Shown: piece after piece, positions 34,711 through 43,437 of the stretch
Layout: every line of letters starts with the position of its first letter
Position numbering within the stretch: position 1 is the stretch's first letter
Assembly: GCA_027485675.1 (NCBI GenBank)
Contig: JAIXQP010000032.1
Span: 1 to 43,542 of the forward strand
Direction of reading: 5' to 3'
DNA length: 43,542 nt
DNA from: Terriglobales bacterium
Lineage (GTDB): Bacteria > Acidobacteriota > Terriglobia > Bryobacterales > Bryobacteraceae
Translations under genes and position numbers: made by a program
The notes under the pieces: model-generated
Seen by the model: the letters and a program-made list of their open reading frames with translations, nothing else
The model's database searches: none
Told to the model about the DNA's origin: nothing

Positions 34711-35130
34711 CAAAACGCCTCCCCGGGCTCGCCGCACCCGAATCGCCCGAGAATACCATAAGCAACCAGAACATCCGGTCGCCAGGGTCGTTTCGATCGC
34801 CACCCGTCTCCCCGCCCCCGCTGCCACCCGCTCACCCCATTCTGCCTTTCCCCTACCGCAAAGTCGCTAAGCCCCTGCGGAGCCCGGAAAAAGTGACGCC
34901 GCGCCGGAGACTTCGCGGGGAAAGCCCGCGGGCTCGAAGGGCACGGCTGGGATGGCGGCTGGTACGGAAACACGCAGCATGCCCCTTTGCACCATGGCTT
35001 CCCAAACTGCCCCGGTGGCTGGCCGATATCAGGCACCGTCAGCGTGGCCATGGCCCCATACGAACAACGCCAAACAGTGTTTTCAAGAGTTTTCCGTTTG
35101 GCAATCAACATGCAAGCCGTGTAGCAACGA
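34711..35130. other. Gene-free stretch, composition boundary
   Basis: No supportable gene. The left half still shows the C-rich plus strand of the core; from about 34,840 the sequence becomes strand-balanced. The segment at about 34,890-35,010 contains several short complementary GC-rich blocks (for example GCCCGCGGGC) and could form a structured leader for the outer-membrane protein gene. I could not match a known riboswitch: the AAAGCC and GGCTGG elements only loosely recall a GEMM-type leader. Confidence 0.35.
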
Positions 35131-35826
35131 ATGAAATTCTGCCTCGTCGGGTTAATCCCCGCCTCGCTATTTGCACAAACACTGATTGTCGGTATCCCCA
35201 GCACGGACGTGGCTCCCAAACGGGAGTTCGCGCTGGCCCATGAAACCCAAGCCAATCGATTTCAGAGTGGAGGATATTGGAACAGCTTCACCTTCGCGAC
35301 CTATGGGCTCGGAAATGGCTACGAACTGGCCGCCAGCCTCTATGGTCCGTCCCGGCCGGCGTCCCCCGAGTTGTCGCTCGGCCTGGGCTTTAAGAAAAGG
35401 TTTTCCATCACCGGAGAATGGGCCAAGAAACGGGAGTTGACCGTGGCGACCGGTGCCATGGTACCCACCTCCTTTCGCGGAAATGGGGTGGGCTTGTGGA
35501 CCTATGGACTCGCCAGCATCCGTGCACCCAAAACGCGGACCCGCTTCACTGTAGGTCCCAGTTGGGGAACGAAACAGATCTTCGGACGCACCGTCACCAA
35601 GGCCATGGTCGGCATCGAACAGCCGCTCACGAAGAAGGTGTCCCTGGTCACCGATTGGTTCACGGGAACCCACGATTTGGGCGCGTCGATCTTTGGCGTC
35701 AGCTATCAACCCGACCCCTCGTTCCTCGTGATCTCCGGTTGGAAAATGGCCAACAACGCACAGAGTGGAAAATCGGCGTTCATGGTCGAAGTCGCCTATA
35801 TCTTCGGCCACAAGAAGGCCCACTGA
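35131..35826 (+). CDS. Putative outer-membrane beta-barrel protein
   Basis: The 231-residue protein has a signal peptide (about 1-16, ending LFAQ) and alternating strands with glycine and aromatic residues, for example GLGNGYELAASLYGP, ELSLGLGFKKRFS, LLTDWF-like SLVTDWFTGTHDLGASIFG and a final FMVEVAYIFG near the C-terminus. This fits a small porin-like barrel; it has no named family that I recognise. It stands alone on the plus strand. Codon use is balanced, unlike the core to the left, so it belongs to the right-hand accessory part. Confidence 0.7.
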   Translation: MKFCLVGLIPASLFAQTLIVGIPSTDVAPKREFALAHETQANRFQSGGYWNSFTFATYGLGNGYELAASLYGPSRPASPELSLGLGFKKRFSITGEWAKKRELTVATGAMVPTSFRGNGVGLWTYGLASIRAPKTRTRFTVGPSWGTKQIFGRTVTKAMVGIEQPLTKKVSLVTDWFTGTHDLGASIFGVSYQPDPSFLVISGWKMANNAQSGKSAFMVEVAYIFGHKKAH

Positions 35827-35837
35827 GCCACCAGTCG

Positions 35838-36242
35838 GCAAAGTCGATCTTTATAACTCGGAAAGCCCAACTCGACGCTTACAACGCCGCTCTGGCTGAC
35901 GTTGATGGTCTGGATCACGCATTTCTGAAAGATTTCGGTCTAGAGTCCCAGCTCGTCTCGGCGGACACTCGTCGCCAGGATTTCCATGCGAAGTTCTTCG
36001 TTGGATTAACCAACGATCGCTGCGAAGTGCTAAGCGGCTCGGCGAATCTCACACGGGGACCGTCAGTGGAGAACATCTCCTTTCGGAGCCTTTCGGCAAA
36101 GGCGTGCCAAGACAGATACATCCAGAGGATTGGCGTCACCCTTCCGCCACGGGTCAGAGTTGCATCCCAATTTGTGCTGATCAGACAATCGGACCAAGGC
36201 TGGAGTGCAGCGGCGATCTCGGACCCTCGATTAGCCTCATAA
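35838..36242 (+). pseudogene. PLD-family (HKD) protein, C-terminal fragment
   Basis: About 130 residues from KSIFITRKAQLDAYNAAL onward carry a second HKD-type motif: FHAKFFVGL followed by VLSGSANLTRGP, matching the H-K...GS-N pattern of phospholipase D/nuclease proteins. The usual Asp after H-K is missing (Leu instead). No start codon with a ribosome site precedes it; the frame simply runs out of the end of the outer-membrane protein gene. PLD enzymes need two HKD motifs, often about 400 residues in all, so this is a truncated remnant. Such proteins occur in DNA-processing and defence genes; no partner survives here. Confidence 0.6.
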
Positions 36243-36541
36243 TGGTCTTCGGATTTTCCTAAGCCGGCATAGGATCGTTGGCTGAGCAATTGGCTGCGAG
36301 CACAACGGCATGACGGTTTTCTGGGCGGATCGTCGGCTATCCGGAAAGTGGGTAGGCGGGTCCGCTTCCGAATAGCCTGTGGCCCGGGTAAGATTGCTCA
36401 ACACTGCGCGACCAAGACTCAACGGCACCAGTCCAGCCGGGGCGGTTCACTCCACCAGATCCGGACAGATGTTGAGAAGTTCGCGAATCGCGTTGGTGAC
36501 ATCGGATTCCAATCCTGTTACGCCCCCAACAGGAGCGCCCA
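36243..36541. repeat. Intergenic stretch with REP-like hairpin at 36335-36377
   Basis: No gene is seen. An imperfect inverted repeat (GGCTATCCGGAAAG at 36335-36348 against CTTCCGAATAGCC at 36365-36377) could form a stem with a 16-nt loop. The 12-mer CGGATCGTCGGC just before it (36326-36337) recurs at 37214-37225 on the far side of the TA pair, again followed within a few bases by CGGAAA. This suggests a repeated extragenic element flanking the cassette. AGGAG at 36531-36535 is the ribosome site of the next gene. Confidence 0.45.
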
Positions 36542-36772
36542 ATGGTCGAATTTGACCGCATCACGCAATCGCCCGAGCTCATGGGAGGAAAACCATGCAT
36601 CCGGGGCATGCGCGTCACCGTCGGAGTGATTGTGGGTATGGTCGGTAGCGGGCATAGCATCGAAGCGATTCTGGCGGACTACCCTTATCTCGAACGGGAG
36701 GATGTTCTCCAAGCGCTGCGCTACGCAGCCTGGCGGGCTGACGATCGCGAAATTCTTCTGGCCGTTGGATGA
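36542..36772 (+). CDS. DUF433-family antitoxin
   Basis: The 76-residue protein shows the DUF433 pattern: IRGMRVTVGVIVGMVGSG, then ILADYPYLEREDVLQALRYA. The family has a helix-turn-helix-like fold and is found beside DUF5615 PIN-like toxins, where it is believed to act as antitoxin and repressor. An AGGAG site stands 6 nt before the ATG. The stop overlaps the start of the following toxin gene (ATGA). This gene is intact while the toxin is not. Confidence 0.88.
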   Translation: MVEFDRITQSPELMGGKPCIRGMRVTVGVIVGMVGSGHSIEAILADYPYLEREDVLQALRYAAWRADDREILLAVG

Positions 36773-37149
36773 AGGTCCAGGTCGACATGAACCTCTCCCC
36801 TCGATGGGTTTCGGTTCTGTCCTCGGCGGGCATCTCAGCCGTTCATTGATCAAGCATCGGGAGCCCAATGGCACCAGATCGGAAGATCATTGTTCACGCT
36901 CGTGAGGAAGGCTGGGCACTTCTCACCCAGGACCTGGATTTCGGAACTATATTGGCGGTGAGCAATGGAGAGAAGCCAAGCGTGGTCCAGATCCGTTCTG
37001 AAGATGTGAGCCCTGAGGCTGCGGCACAAGTAGTCGCATCCACGATCCGGCAATTGAGCGCCGAACTCGAAGAGGGGGCCTTGGTGACGCTGGACCCGCG
37101 GCAAACCAGAGTTCGTTACCTACCCTTACATCGAAAGCGGGAAGGCTAG
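36769..37149 (+). pseudogene. DUF5615 PIN-like toxin with in-frame TGA
   Basis: The frame begins MKVQVDMNLSPRWVSVL at the ATG overlapping the DUF433 stop, matching DUF5615 PIN-like proteins whose early Asp (D6, in DMNLSP) is a presumed metal ligand. Codon 27 is TGA at 36847-36849, where the family usually has Trp (AVHW). Beyond it the reading continues in the same frame with KIIVHAREEGWALLTQDLDFG and on to 37149, a full-length 126-residue fold. So one nonsense change inactivates an otherwise intact gene. Internal restart at ATG 36868 would lack the first catalytic block. Confidence 0.85.
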
Positions 37150-37513
37150 TCCATTCCCGTCCTCCCGCCGTCCTCTGTGGTTTTGCAACAGAACGAAAGG
37201 ACAGGGCTTGGTCCGGATCGTCGGCGATACGGAAATTGGCCAGAAACGGCGTTCCGGGAACTTGTGGCGATCCTTGGCCGGATGCGCAATCCAGAAGCCG
37301 GCCCCCCCCGCGAACGGAGCAACGCCGTGCGCTCCCCGCAGACCAGCCCCCGCCCGCCCACTCGGGGCATCGAGCCCCTCGCTGGCGCACAACTCACCTG
37401 CTTTCAATCACTTGGCCGCCTCACATCCCGAACTTGCCCACCCAGTCTGACCTGACGCCCTAAACTTGTACCAGTTGGAATCATCGGATCTTTCAAGAAG
37501 GAAGGAGAGATCG
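37150..37513. other. Gene-free stretch between TA pair and IS remnant
   Basis: No supportable gene; overlapping short frames on both strands are Pro/Arg-rich shadows. It holds the second copy of the CGGATCGTCGGC motif (37214-37225). The bases near 37,450-37,510 are probably the left flank of the insertion-sequence remnant, including the ribosome site AAGGAGAG before its ATG. I could not define the IS end. Confidence 0.4.
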
Positions 37514-37990
37514 ATGAAGAAGAAGCGTCACAGTCACTAAAAGATCGCCCGGATTTCGGAAGCCGGGGCGGGCACGAACCAGAGCGTGGAGGAGTTTTGC
37601 CGGGCGCAGGGCGTGCATCCGCAGACCTTGTACGGCTGGAAGAAGAAGTTCGGCGGCATGAGCGGGGACGACGTCCAGCGTCTGCGGCAACTCGAACAGG
37701 AGAACGCGCACCTGAAGCGGGCCTTGGCCGATGCGATGTTGCACAACCACATCCTGAAGGAGCTGAACGCAAAAAATGGTAGGGCTACCGCAAAAGCGGG
37801 AAGCGGTAGCCAAGACCCAAACCCAGAGGCCGCAAATCAGCCAGCGCCGGGCTCGCCAGTTGGTGGGCGCGTCGCGCACCATATGCTATCAACCGAAAGG
37901 GGCCGGCCAAGCCATGCGGCAAGCCGTTCGCCCGGTGGCGCTCGTGGGTCTCCCGAGTCTTGGGCCGTGAGCCTCCTTCTCTTGCAATAC
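37514..37990 (+). mobile_element. IS3-family-type transposase remnant (orfA and start of orfB)
   Basis: The orfA frame starts MKKKRHSH at 37514 and is stopped at once by TAA (37538-37540). It then continues in frame with KIARISEAGAG, VEEFCRAQGVHPQTLYGWKKKFGG, a typical IS3 orfA helix-turn-helix, and the leucine-zipper-like part RLRQLEQENAHLKRAL and ILKELNAK. Another frame from 37776 resembles the start of orfB (KREAVAKTQTQ, then SQRRARQLVGASRTICYQPKG) and dies at 37970 without the DDE catalytic core. So both genes are dead and most of orfB is missing. The element is a scar, not mobile by itself. Confidence 0.75.
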
Positions 37991-38117
37991 CGGCAACCAG
38001 TTAAGAAAACTTCAATTGGCTGTCCACTTTTCGGGGTCCGTCACATTGAGTCACGGCGACGAAAGCCTCAAAAATGGGGACGAGCGTCCAGCAAATTCGT
38101 CTCCTGTCCTTGTCCAC

Positions 38118-39569
38118 TCAGACTGCGGGCCATTCTGACAGGGTCAGGCTCTTATACCCCGCCGCACGGTCAAACCAGGTACAAATCTGCCGTCGAGAAC
38201 TGAGCGCCCAGAGCCTTACGGATGCCACGTCAATATCTCCAGTAGCGATACACCGCCACCCATCCGCGCCGCCGCGAGAAGTCCAGATCGCGCTTGGCGT
38301 TACCCCAAGAATAGGAGGCGCGGCAGTTTCTACCTGGTGCGGCAAGACAAACGCGTTCGCGGCTACCGTCAGCGCGGGGTACTTTCTTGAGGTCAATTCG
38401 GTTGGGCTCGCGAGATCGAAGGTGACGTAAGCAAATTCCTTCTCGTCCTGCCACGGTCCGAGCAACACCTGAACGACAACCGCCTGTCCCGGTCCGACGG
38501 TTGCCGGAACTTCAAACGCAACGACTGGCCGCAGCGTCACATATGCGCTTCGAACGGCACCGACGCCTTCGCCGGTAGCCGGATTCACTTGGGCGAACGC
38601 AAGCAGGGCCGCACCCTTGTACTCAACTGTCCAAACGTAGTGCAGTTCCGGTTCTTTCTCGGGATCCCAACGGCACATTACCTTGGGAACTCCCGCCGGC
38701 ATATCGTCCAGCCGCACGTCTATCCATTCCGGAACCAGATCTTTGCCGGCCGGCGTTCGAACCAGGCGTAAAGTAGCATCGCCTCCTATCGAAAAGATCG
38801 CGCCGCGGTTCGCAGTCGCATAGGCTCTAGGAAGAAGAATCGGATCTTCGATGCCTGACGGCGAGCGCATTACGGGATACAGGAAATGGCCGCCAGTGGC
38901 TACGCCCGCCACAAAACTACCACCTTCGGTCCATCCAAGCCAGCACCAGTTGGAAGGGAGACCAACAGCGACAGGGGTGGAAAGCGCGGCTCGACCGATT
39001 GGCCCGGCAGGATCGAACGTGGATAGGCCGTTGAAGGATTTCAGGCGTGTGTCACGCTGCCGCAGCAGCACCGCCGGGGATTGTCCCGTCGAATGCCATT
39101 CGGCGAGACATACCTCGCCGGAGTGGTGTTGGATGCTCTGCGCGATGGCTAACGGCGCCGAAGCAACAATCTCGAGAAGAATAGGCAAAGATCGAGCGGT
39201 TTCGCCAGACGGTTCGTGATAAGACGCCTCCAACTTGTAAGGGCCGGGCGGCAAAGGAGCGGCAAGCAAAGGCGCTAGATCGTCCTCGACGAACGCCGTA
39301 ACTCCGGGGGGCAAAGTACCGGTGAAACGGACCGGCTCCGGCCGATCCCCGCCGAAAGATTTGCGGTCAGCCGCTCCGCCATAGCTGGCATGCTGAATCA
39401 GCGCATCTCCATTCGCGTCGTAGATCGCGTAGTGGAAGAGAGAAGCGCCATGACCTAGCGGCACCACAGCATCCGAGCTACCAGTGTTTTCGATGGAAAT
39501 GTTTACAGCTATGGGTCCATCGGCAAGTACCGGAGCCGCAAAGGGCGACAACTCAAGAATCAGCGGCAT
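38118..39569 (-). CDS. Unknown beta-rich partner of the metzincin-like protein
   Basis: The 483-residue protein has no signal peptide or membrane segment. Residues about 1-135 look like an Ig-type sandwich similar in pattern to BsuPI-type inhibitor domains (ILELSPFAAPVLADGPIAVN, then a pre-strand LPPGVTAFVEDD and PPGPYKLEASY). The remainder is rich in beta strands and Trp and could be a propeller or further sandwiches; I recognise no family. It starts 4 nt after the stop of the 1232-residue protein, with AGGAG inside the end of that gene, so the two are translationally coupled. A role as inhibitor, immunity protein or structural partner is possible; none is shown. Confidence 0.65.
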   Translation of the reverse strand: MPLILELSPFAAPVLADGPIAVNISIENTGSSDAVVPLGHGASLFHYAIYDANGDALIQHASYGGAADRKSFGGDRPEPVRFTGTLPPGVTAFVEDDLAPLLAAPLPPGPYKLEASYHEPSGETARSLPILLEIVASAPLAIAQSIQHHSGEVCLAEWHSTGQSPAVLLRQRDTRLKSFNGLSTFDPAGPIGRAALSTPVAVGLPSNWCWLGWTEGGSFVAGVATGGHFLYPVMRSPSGIEDPILLPRAYATANRGAIFSIGGDATLRLVRTPAGKDLVPEWIDVRLDDMPAGVPKVMCRWDPEKEPELHYVWTVEYKGAALLAFAQVNPATGEGVGAVRSAYVTLRPVVAFEVPATVGPGQAVVVQVLLGPWQDEKEFAYVTFDLASPTELTSRKYPALTVAANAFVLPHQVETAAPPILGVTPSAIWTSRGGADGWRCIATGDIDVASVRLWALSSRRQICTWFDRAAGYKSLTLSEWPAV

Positions 39570-39573
39570 CCTG

Positions 39574-42500
39574 TCAGACTCCTACCAAGTCCTGGAGGTC
39601 GCTTGCGGGAAGGGGAACACCCGCCATTCGCCAACCGCGATTCCTTAGAGCGCATTTATAGCAGAATACGGCCAGATCCCGATCGGAGTCGTAGCTGATT
39701 CGCCCTTTAGAATCCCTGACTTGTGTGATGTAGCTCATCAGGCAGGCCCGGTCCCAGCCCTTGTTCTGGTCCTTCTCGAGAGTGCCCGCAAAGAGCGGAT
39801 TGGGGGCGTTGTCATGCTCGGGGCGCGCGCTATAGACAGGGATCTGCTGCGCGTCGGCGGCATGCTCGTAGTGCCGGTTATGGCCGAGTTCATGAGCCCA
39901 GAGTGTTACGCAACCGGTGACATTCCAAAAGACACCAACGGGAAAGCCACAAGACGGCGAGGGAACTCCCGGCGTCGCTCGTATCCCTCGATTGAAGTCG
40001 TAGCTTCTCTCACGGGTATCCGTGAAAATGCGCCGTTGCTGCAGCGGATATATGCACCTTCCGCAACGCTGCCCGTTCCTCGAAGTCCCTATCGCATTCG
40101 GCTCCGCATAGGTAAATTGATGCTGCCCAGGGCCTTGGCAGCGGTATGTTGCCACATGTATGGTTCTTGGCGATAAGACACCGCCGCAGCCCGTTGGACA
40201 CGCGGCTCCGCTCATCGGAGTGAGATTACTATTCTGCACGTAAATCGGTGTTTCCGGGCAGACCGAGCAGACATACTGACGAAGAAAACAGGAGGCACTG
40301 GTGCGATACTGCACGAGCACATGGCCGCGCATCAGCCCGGTTTGACGTTCGATCGCCTTTACCATCTCCAGCGACATAAGGATCGCGATGGAGACATGTT
40401 CGCAGGCCAGTTGCTTATATAGATCGCTGTGTGCCTGATCCAGATCGTCCTCGAAAACGGGTGCGACGCCACAGTCCTCGCGGTGGGCCCACGGCCATAC
40501 GTAGTTGGGCGATCGCTGAATCCAGTTTAAGTTTGCCTGGAGCGCTCTTTGGTCCAACGGATCGAGCGTACTAACAACCTGTTGTTGATAGTTTGCCACG
40601 ACCGGGAACAAAGCGGCGACACTATGTACCACCGAGTCGTTGGGCAGGCCGAGTTCGTTCTCGATACACACATGACAGGCGGTGTAATGCGCCCGCCAGT
40701 TGCTAGGTCCAGTCTGCGCGGCGTGCCGAAAAGAGGAAGCGGCCGGGACTTGCCAGTCATTCTCCGGCGACCAATGCACATAGCCGCGAATGGTGGTCTT
40801 GCGCCACAGACGAAATTCGACACTCTGCGCTTGAGGAAGTCGGTCTGGATATCGCGCCTCCAGAGCCTTCGCGTTCGGAGAGACATACGGCCCGGTCTGG
40901 TCGAAACGGACTTGACCGCGCACCTGATAGCCGTCGCCGGCCATACGCGAGGGATGGAGGTAAATTCCCGCGCGGCCCCGCCTTTTCGCAAAAACATCCT
41001 CCGCCTTCTGCCCGACCGCATCGTGGACCGCGGTGCATATCGATTCACGCGCGTCGTCCGGTTTCGCCGTCCAGGGTAACAGCGATTCGGCCTCTGTCCC
41101 AAATGCTTTCTTGAAGTACGATGCCAAGTCGGCGGGCCGGATTCCGTAGTTCGCTTCGGGCGCGTTGTAGTAAGTCGCGCGGCGCGTTACGTCCTTCCGG
41201 TCGTACTCCGCCTTCAACGCATTCAACGCCCAGCGGAGCGCCATCCGGGTTCTCGCCGCCGCAGGCCGCGGGTGTGTTGCGCGAACAGCTTGCGGATGAT
41301 AAAGCAACGAAAATAGCTTGTCGCATTCCCAATCAAGCTTTGGAAGGGAACCGACACCAACGTTATTGTTCGTTACGCCCCCGGCAACTTCCGTTTTCTC
41401 AATCTCGTCGAACGTCCAATCAACCCGAAGCGGACCGATAGCCTTTCGGATGTGAACAGCCAAGTCCTCATTGGGGATGTCGACTTCCGCCTTCAGGCCC
41501 TGCGTCCGGCTGAGCAGGCGGAAGTCGACTTGGAGAGGAATCCACGGGCGAGCGACATCGCGTTGATCATAGTCCGCGCGGTCGTCACGGTGTTCGAAAC
41601 TTCCTCGGCCGGCCGCCGTATCGCCGCCGAGCGCCACCGGATCCCCGTGGATCCTGTTGAGAATCGAACGACTAACTACCGTGGTTCCGTCATAGAACCC
41701 GTCTTCCCAATAGTCACCGTCTGTATACCAGTTACGGTCGTCCACCCAGATGATCATTCGCTTGGAGTGGTCGCGCAAACGCGCCAGAAAATCATCGGCG
41801 GTTGTATCGGTCCAGTTTGCCGGACGCCAGTTCAGTCCAATCCCCTGGTTCGGCTCGGCGGGCTTCCCAAACCACGGACGTGTGCGACGGCCCTGCAGAT
41901 TCCGGAGCGCGTCCCTTGTACCTGTACTATCGGGACCCTGGGCCATCCGCACGTATGGACCGCCACCCGATCCGCCGCAAGCCGGCACGGAACGCTGGAA
42001 ATCATGCCGCGCGATCTTGAAGTGCTTGTTTTCCAGCGCGTCGTTCACCGGACCGGGATGGAATCCCGACTTGGCCAGCATGTACTTGGTCCAAAGCGAA
42101 TCGGTGTCCGGAGGGTCAACGTCCTTATGGTAGACATCCGGAATGGAGAAATCGATGGAAGTGAAGTCCTTCGCCGCCTCGTAATCCGGCACCTTTTCGG
42201 GCAGAGTACTCTCGTGAACGTACAGCCGCACTTCGGTGTGCATGGCCGCAAGCGCGATGCCGTCTTCAATATCTATGTCTGTATGAGCCTGAATCTGCGG
42301 GCGGTACGGCATGGAGTCCGAGACCACCAGCACTCCCTTAGCGTCCTTGCCGTCCCAGGCGAACGAACCCTTGGCCAGATCGTCTCTGTCGAGGCCCCTG
42401 GCAAAAATTACCTTTCCATCTTCGGCAAAGATCTGCAGCAAGCCATGCGTCAACTCGGCTTCGTGGATCTTCCACTTCACCTCGCACGTATCCACCACAG

Positions 42501-43272
42501 GTTTCTTATCGGCGCCAAAATGTACCCAGAACGAATCCAGGTCGATTCGCGCTTTGGAGTGGGCGCCTTTCTTCGTATGGCGGAACATCGCCGTATAGGG
42601 CGAGAACGCGACATTCAGCGAATGTCCGTCCGGACTCAACGCGCCGTCCTCGCACTTCGACAACCCCTTCCATCCGCGAACCTGATTGCCCGCAGCCTCC
42701 GCCGAATAGACCGGAACTCCGGGCAGGTCCGTGAACGTAGGCAGCCCATCATTCCACTCCGCAAGCTTGCCGTACCCGCTGCCGTACACCTCAAACTGGA
42801 CGGCATCGGCATATGCGGTTTCGCCCTCTGTGCGATAGTCTGCCTCGCAATTCTCGTGACCCGGTATAAACCACTTGTCGAGGCTGTTGATGCCGATGGA
42901 AGTCGCCGGCGTCTGCCGCTTCGCCTCAATCTTGTGATGGGTATCGATCGCAAGAGCCGTAGCTTTCCAAAGTTTTGGAATATAAATAAGCTCCGCCGTG
43001 GAAGGGCCAAACGTCGGATCGAGAACCAGGGAGTCAGGAGAGGCCGCCAAGCGAACAGCCTCGGGATCCGAACATCCAATCCTTTCGCACAATGCGCGCG
43101 TCACGGCAGCCGGTTCCACAGTCGCCCAGTTGTAGATCGCGATCTCTTTCCAATCGAGATCCTCCGGAACATCGTCCTTGCCCCGGAACCTGGTAGCGAG
43201 GTCCGCCAACGTGTCGCCCTTCGCAGCCTTATGCTTGATGGCTTTATCGCGAACATCGTAGAGGTGCCCCAT
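39574..43272 (-). CDS. LysM/PG-binding-like protein with metzincin-like protease domain
   Basis: The 1232-residue protein lacks a signal peptide (MGHLYDVRDKAIKHKAAKGD). Regions in order: a LysM-like start (about 14-100; KGDTLADLATRF, then LIYIPK); a FlgD-like Ig segment (about 275-365, with FAWDGKDAKG); a peptidoglycan-binding-1-like motif (about 396-435; SGFHPGPVND, then HDFQRS); a long unassigned middle; a Cys-rich zone (about 1000-1090) with CSVC, CPTGC and CGRC pairs like zinc ribbons; and HELGHNRHYEH (1127-1137), a zinc-protease motif with three His and Glu1128. CLMSY (Met1179), 42 residues on, matches the metzincin Met-turn; the usual Gly at motif position 8 is His. It is predicted as a cell-wall-targeted protease or effector; the export route is unknown. 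Confidence 0.75.
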   Translation of the reverse strand: MGHLYDVRDKAIKHKAAKGDTLADLATRFRGKDDVPEDLDWKEIAIYNWATVEPAAVTRALCERIGCSDPEAVRLAASPDSLVLDPTFGPSTAELIYIPKLWKATALAIDTHHKIEAKRQTPATSIGINSLDKWFIPGHENCEADYRTEGETAYADAVQFEVYGSGYGKLAEWNDGLPTFTDLPGVPVYSAEAAGNQVRGWKGLSKCEDGALSPDGHSLNVAFSPYTAMFRHTKKGAHSKARIDLDSFWVHFGADKKPVVDTCEVKWKIHEAELTHGLLQIFAEDGKVIFARGLDRDDLAKGSFAWDGKDAKGVLVVSDSMPYRPQIQAHTDIDIEDGIALAAMHTEVRLYVHESTLPEKVPDYEAAKDFTSIDFSIPDVYHKDVDPPDTDSLWTKYMLAKSGFHPGPVNDALENKHFKIARHDFQRSVPACGGSGGGPYVRMAQGPDSTGTRDALRNLQGRRTRPWFGKPAEPNQGIGLNWRPANWTDTTADDFLARLRDHSKRMIIWVDDRNWYTDGDYWEDGFYDGTTVVSRSILNRIHGDPVALGGDTAAGRGSFEHRDDRADYDQRDVARPWIPLQVDFRLLSRTQGLKAEVDIPNEDLAVHIRKAIGPLRVDWTFDEIEKTEVAGGVTNNNVGVGSLPKLDWECDKLFSLLYHPQAVRATHPRPAAARTRMALRWALNALKAEYDRKDVTRRATYYNAPEANYGIRPADLASYFKKAFGTEAESLLPWTAKPDDARESICTAVHDAVGQKAEDVFAKRRGRAGIYLHPSRMAGDGYQVRGQVRFDQTGPYVSPNAKALEARYPDRLPQAQSVEFRLWRKTTIRGYVHWSPENDWQVPAASSFRHAAQTGPSNWRAHYTACHVCIENELGLPNDSVVHSVAALFPVVANYQQQVVSTLDPLDQRALQANLNWIQRSPNYVWPWAHREDCGVAPVFEDDLDQAHSDLYKQLACEHVSIAILMSLEMVKAIERQTGLMRGHVLVQYRTSASCFLRQYVCSVCPETPIYVQNSNLTPMSGAACPTGCGGVLSPRTIHVATYRCQGPGQHQFTYAEPNAIGTSRNGQRCGRCIYPLQQRRIFTDTRERSYDFNRGIRATPGVPSPSCGFPVGVFWNVTGCVTLWAHELGHNRHYEHAADAQQIPVYSARPEHDNAPNPLFAGTLEKDQNKGWDRACLMSYITQVRDSKGRISYDSDRDLAVFCYKCALRNRGWRMAGVPLPASDLQDLVGV

Positions 43273-43278
43273 ACTTTG

Positions 43279-43437
43279 CTAGCTCATCCCCACAAAAACG
43301 CGGCTGACATCAATGTCGACGGATTCAATATTCACTTTGCCCTCCGGCAAATCCGGGACGTGCCGGACGTCTCGTCCCACGCCCGTTTCAACCTTTGCGT
43401 CGGCCTGCTCGGGGTGTATCTTAAACCACTGGTGTCC
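43279..43437 (-). pseudogene. C-terminal end of a gene cut by the right repeat
   Basis: A minus-strand frame ends at TAG (43281-43279), 6 nt before the ATG of the 1232-residue protein. It reads WFKIHPEQADAKVETGVGRD, then VRHVPDLPEGKVNIESVDID and VSRVFVGMS: about 49 residues of plausible coding sequence that enters the 117-bp repeat and meets a stop there. It is probably the tail of a third gene of the operon, cut off by the repeat or by the assembly. The fragment is too short for me to assign a family. Confidence 0.55.

Noticed and set aside
34890-35130. Possible GEMM or other riboswitch before the outer-membrane protein gene
   Set aside because: Short elements such as AAAGCC and GGCTGG are present, but I could not build the required paired helices; not strong enough to list as a riboswitch.
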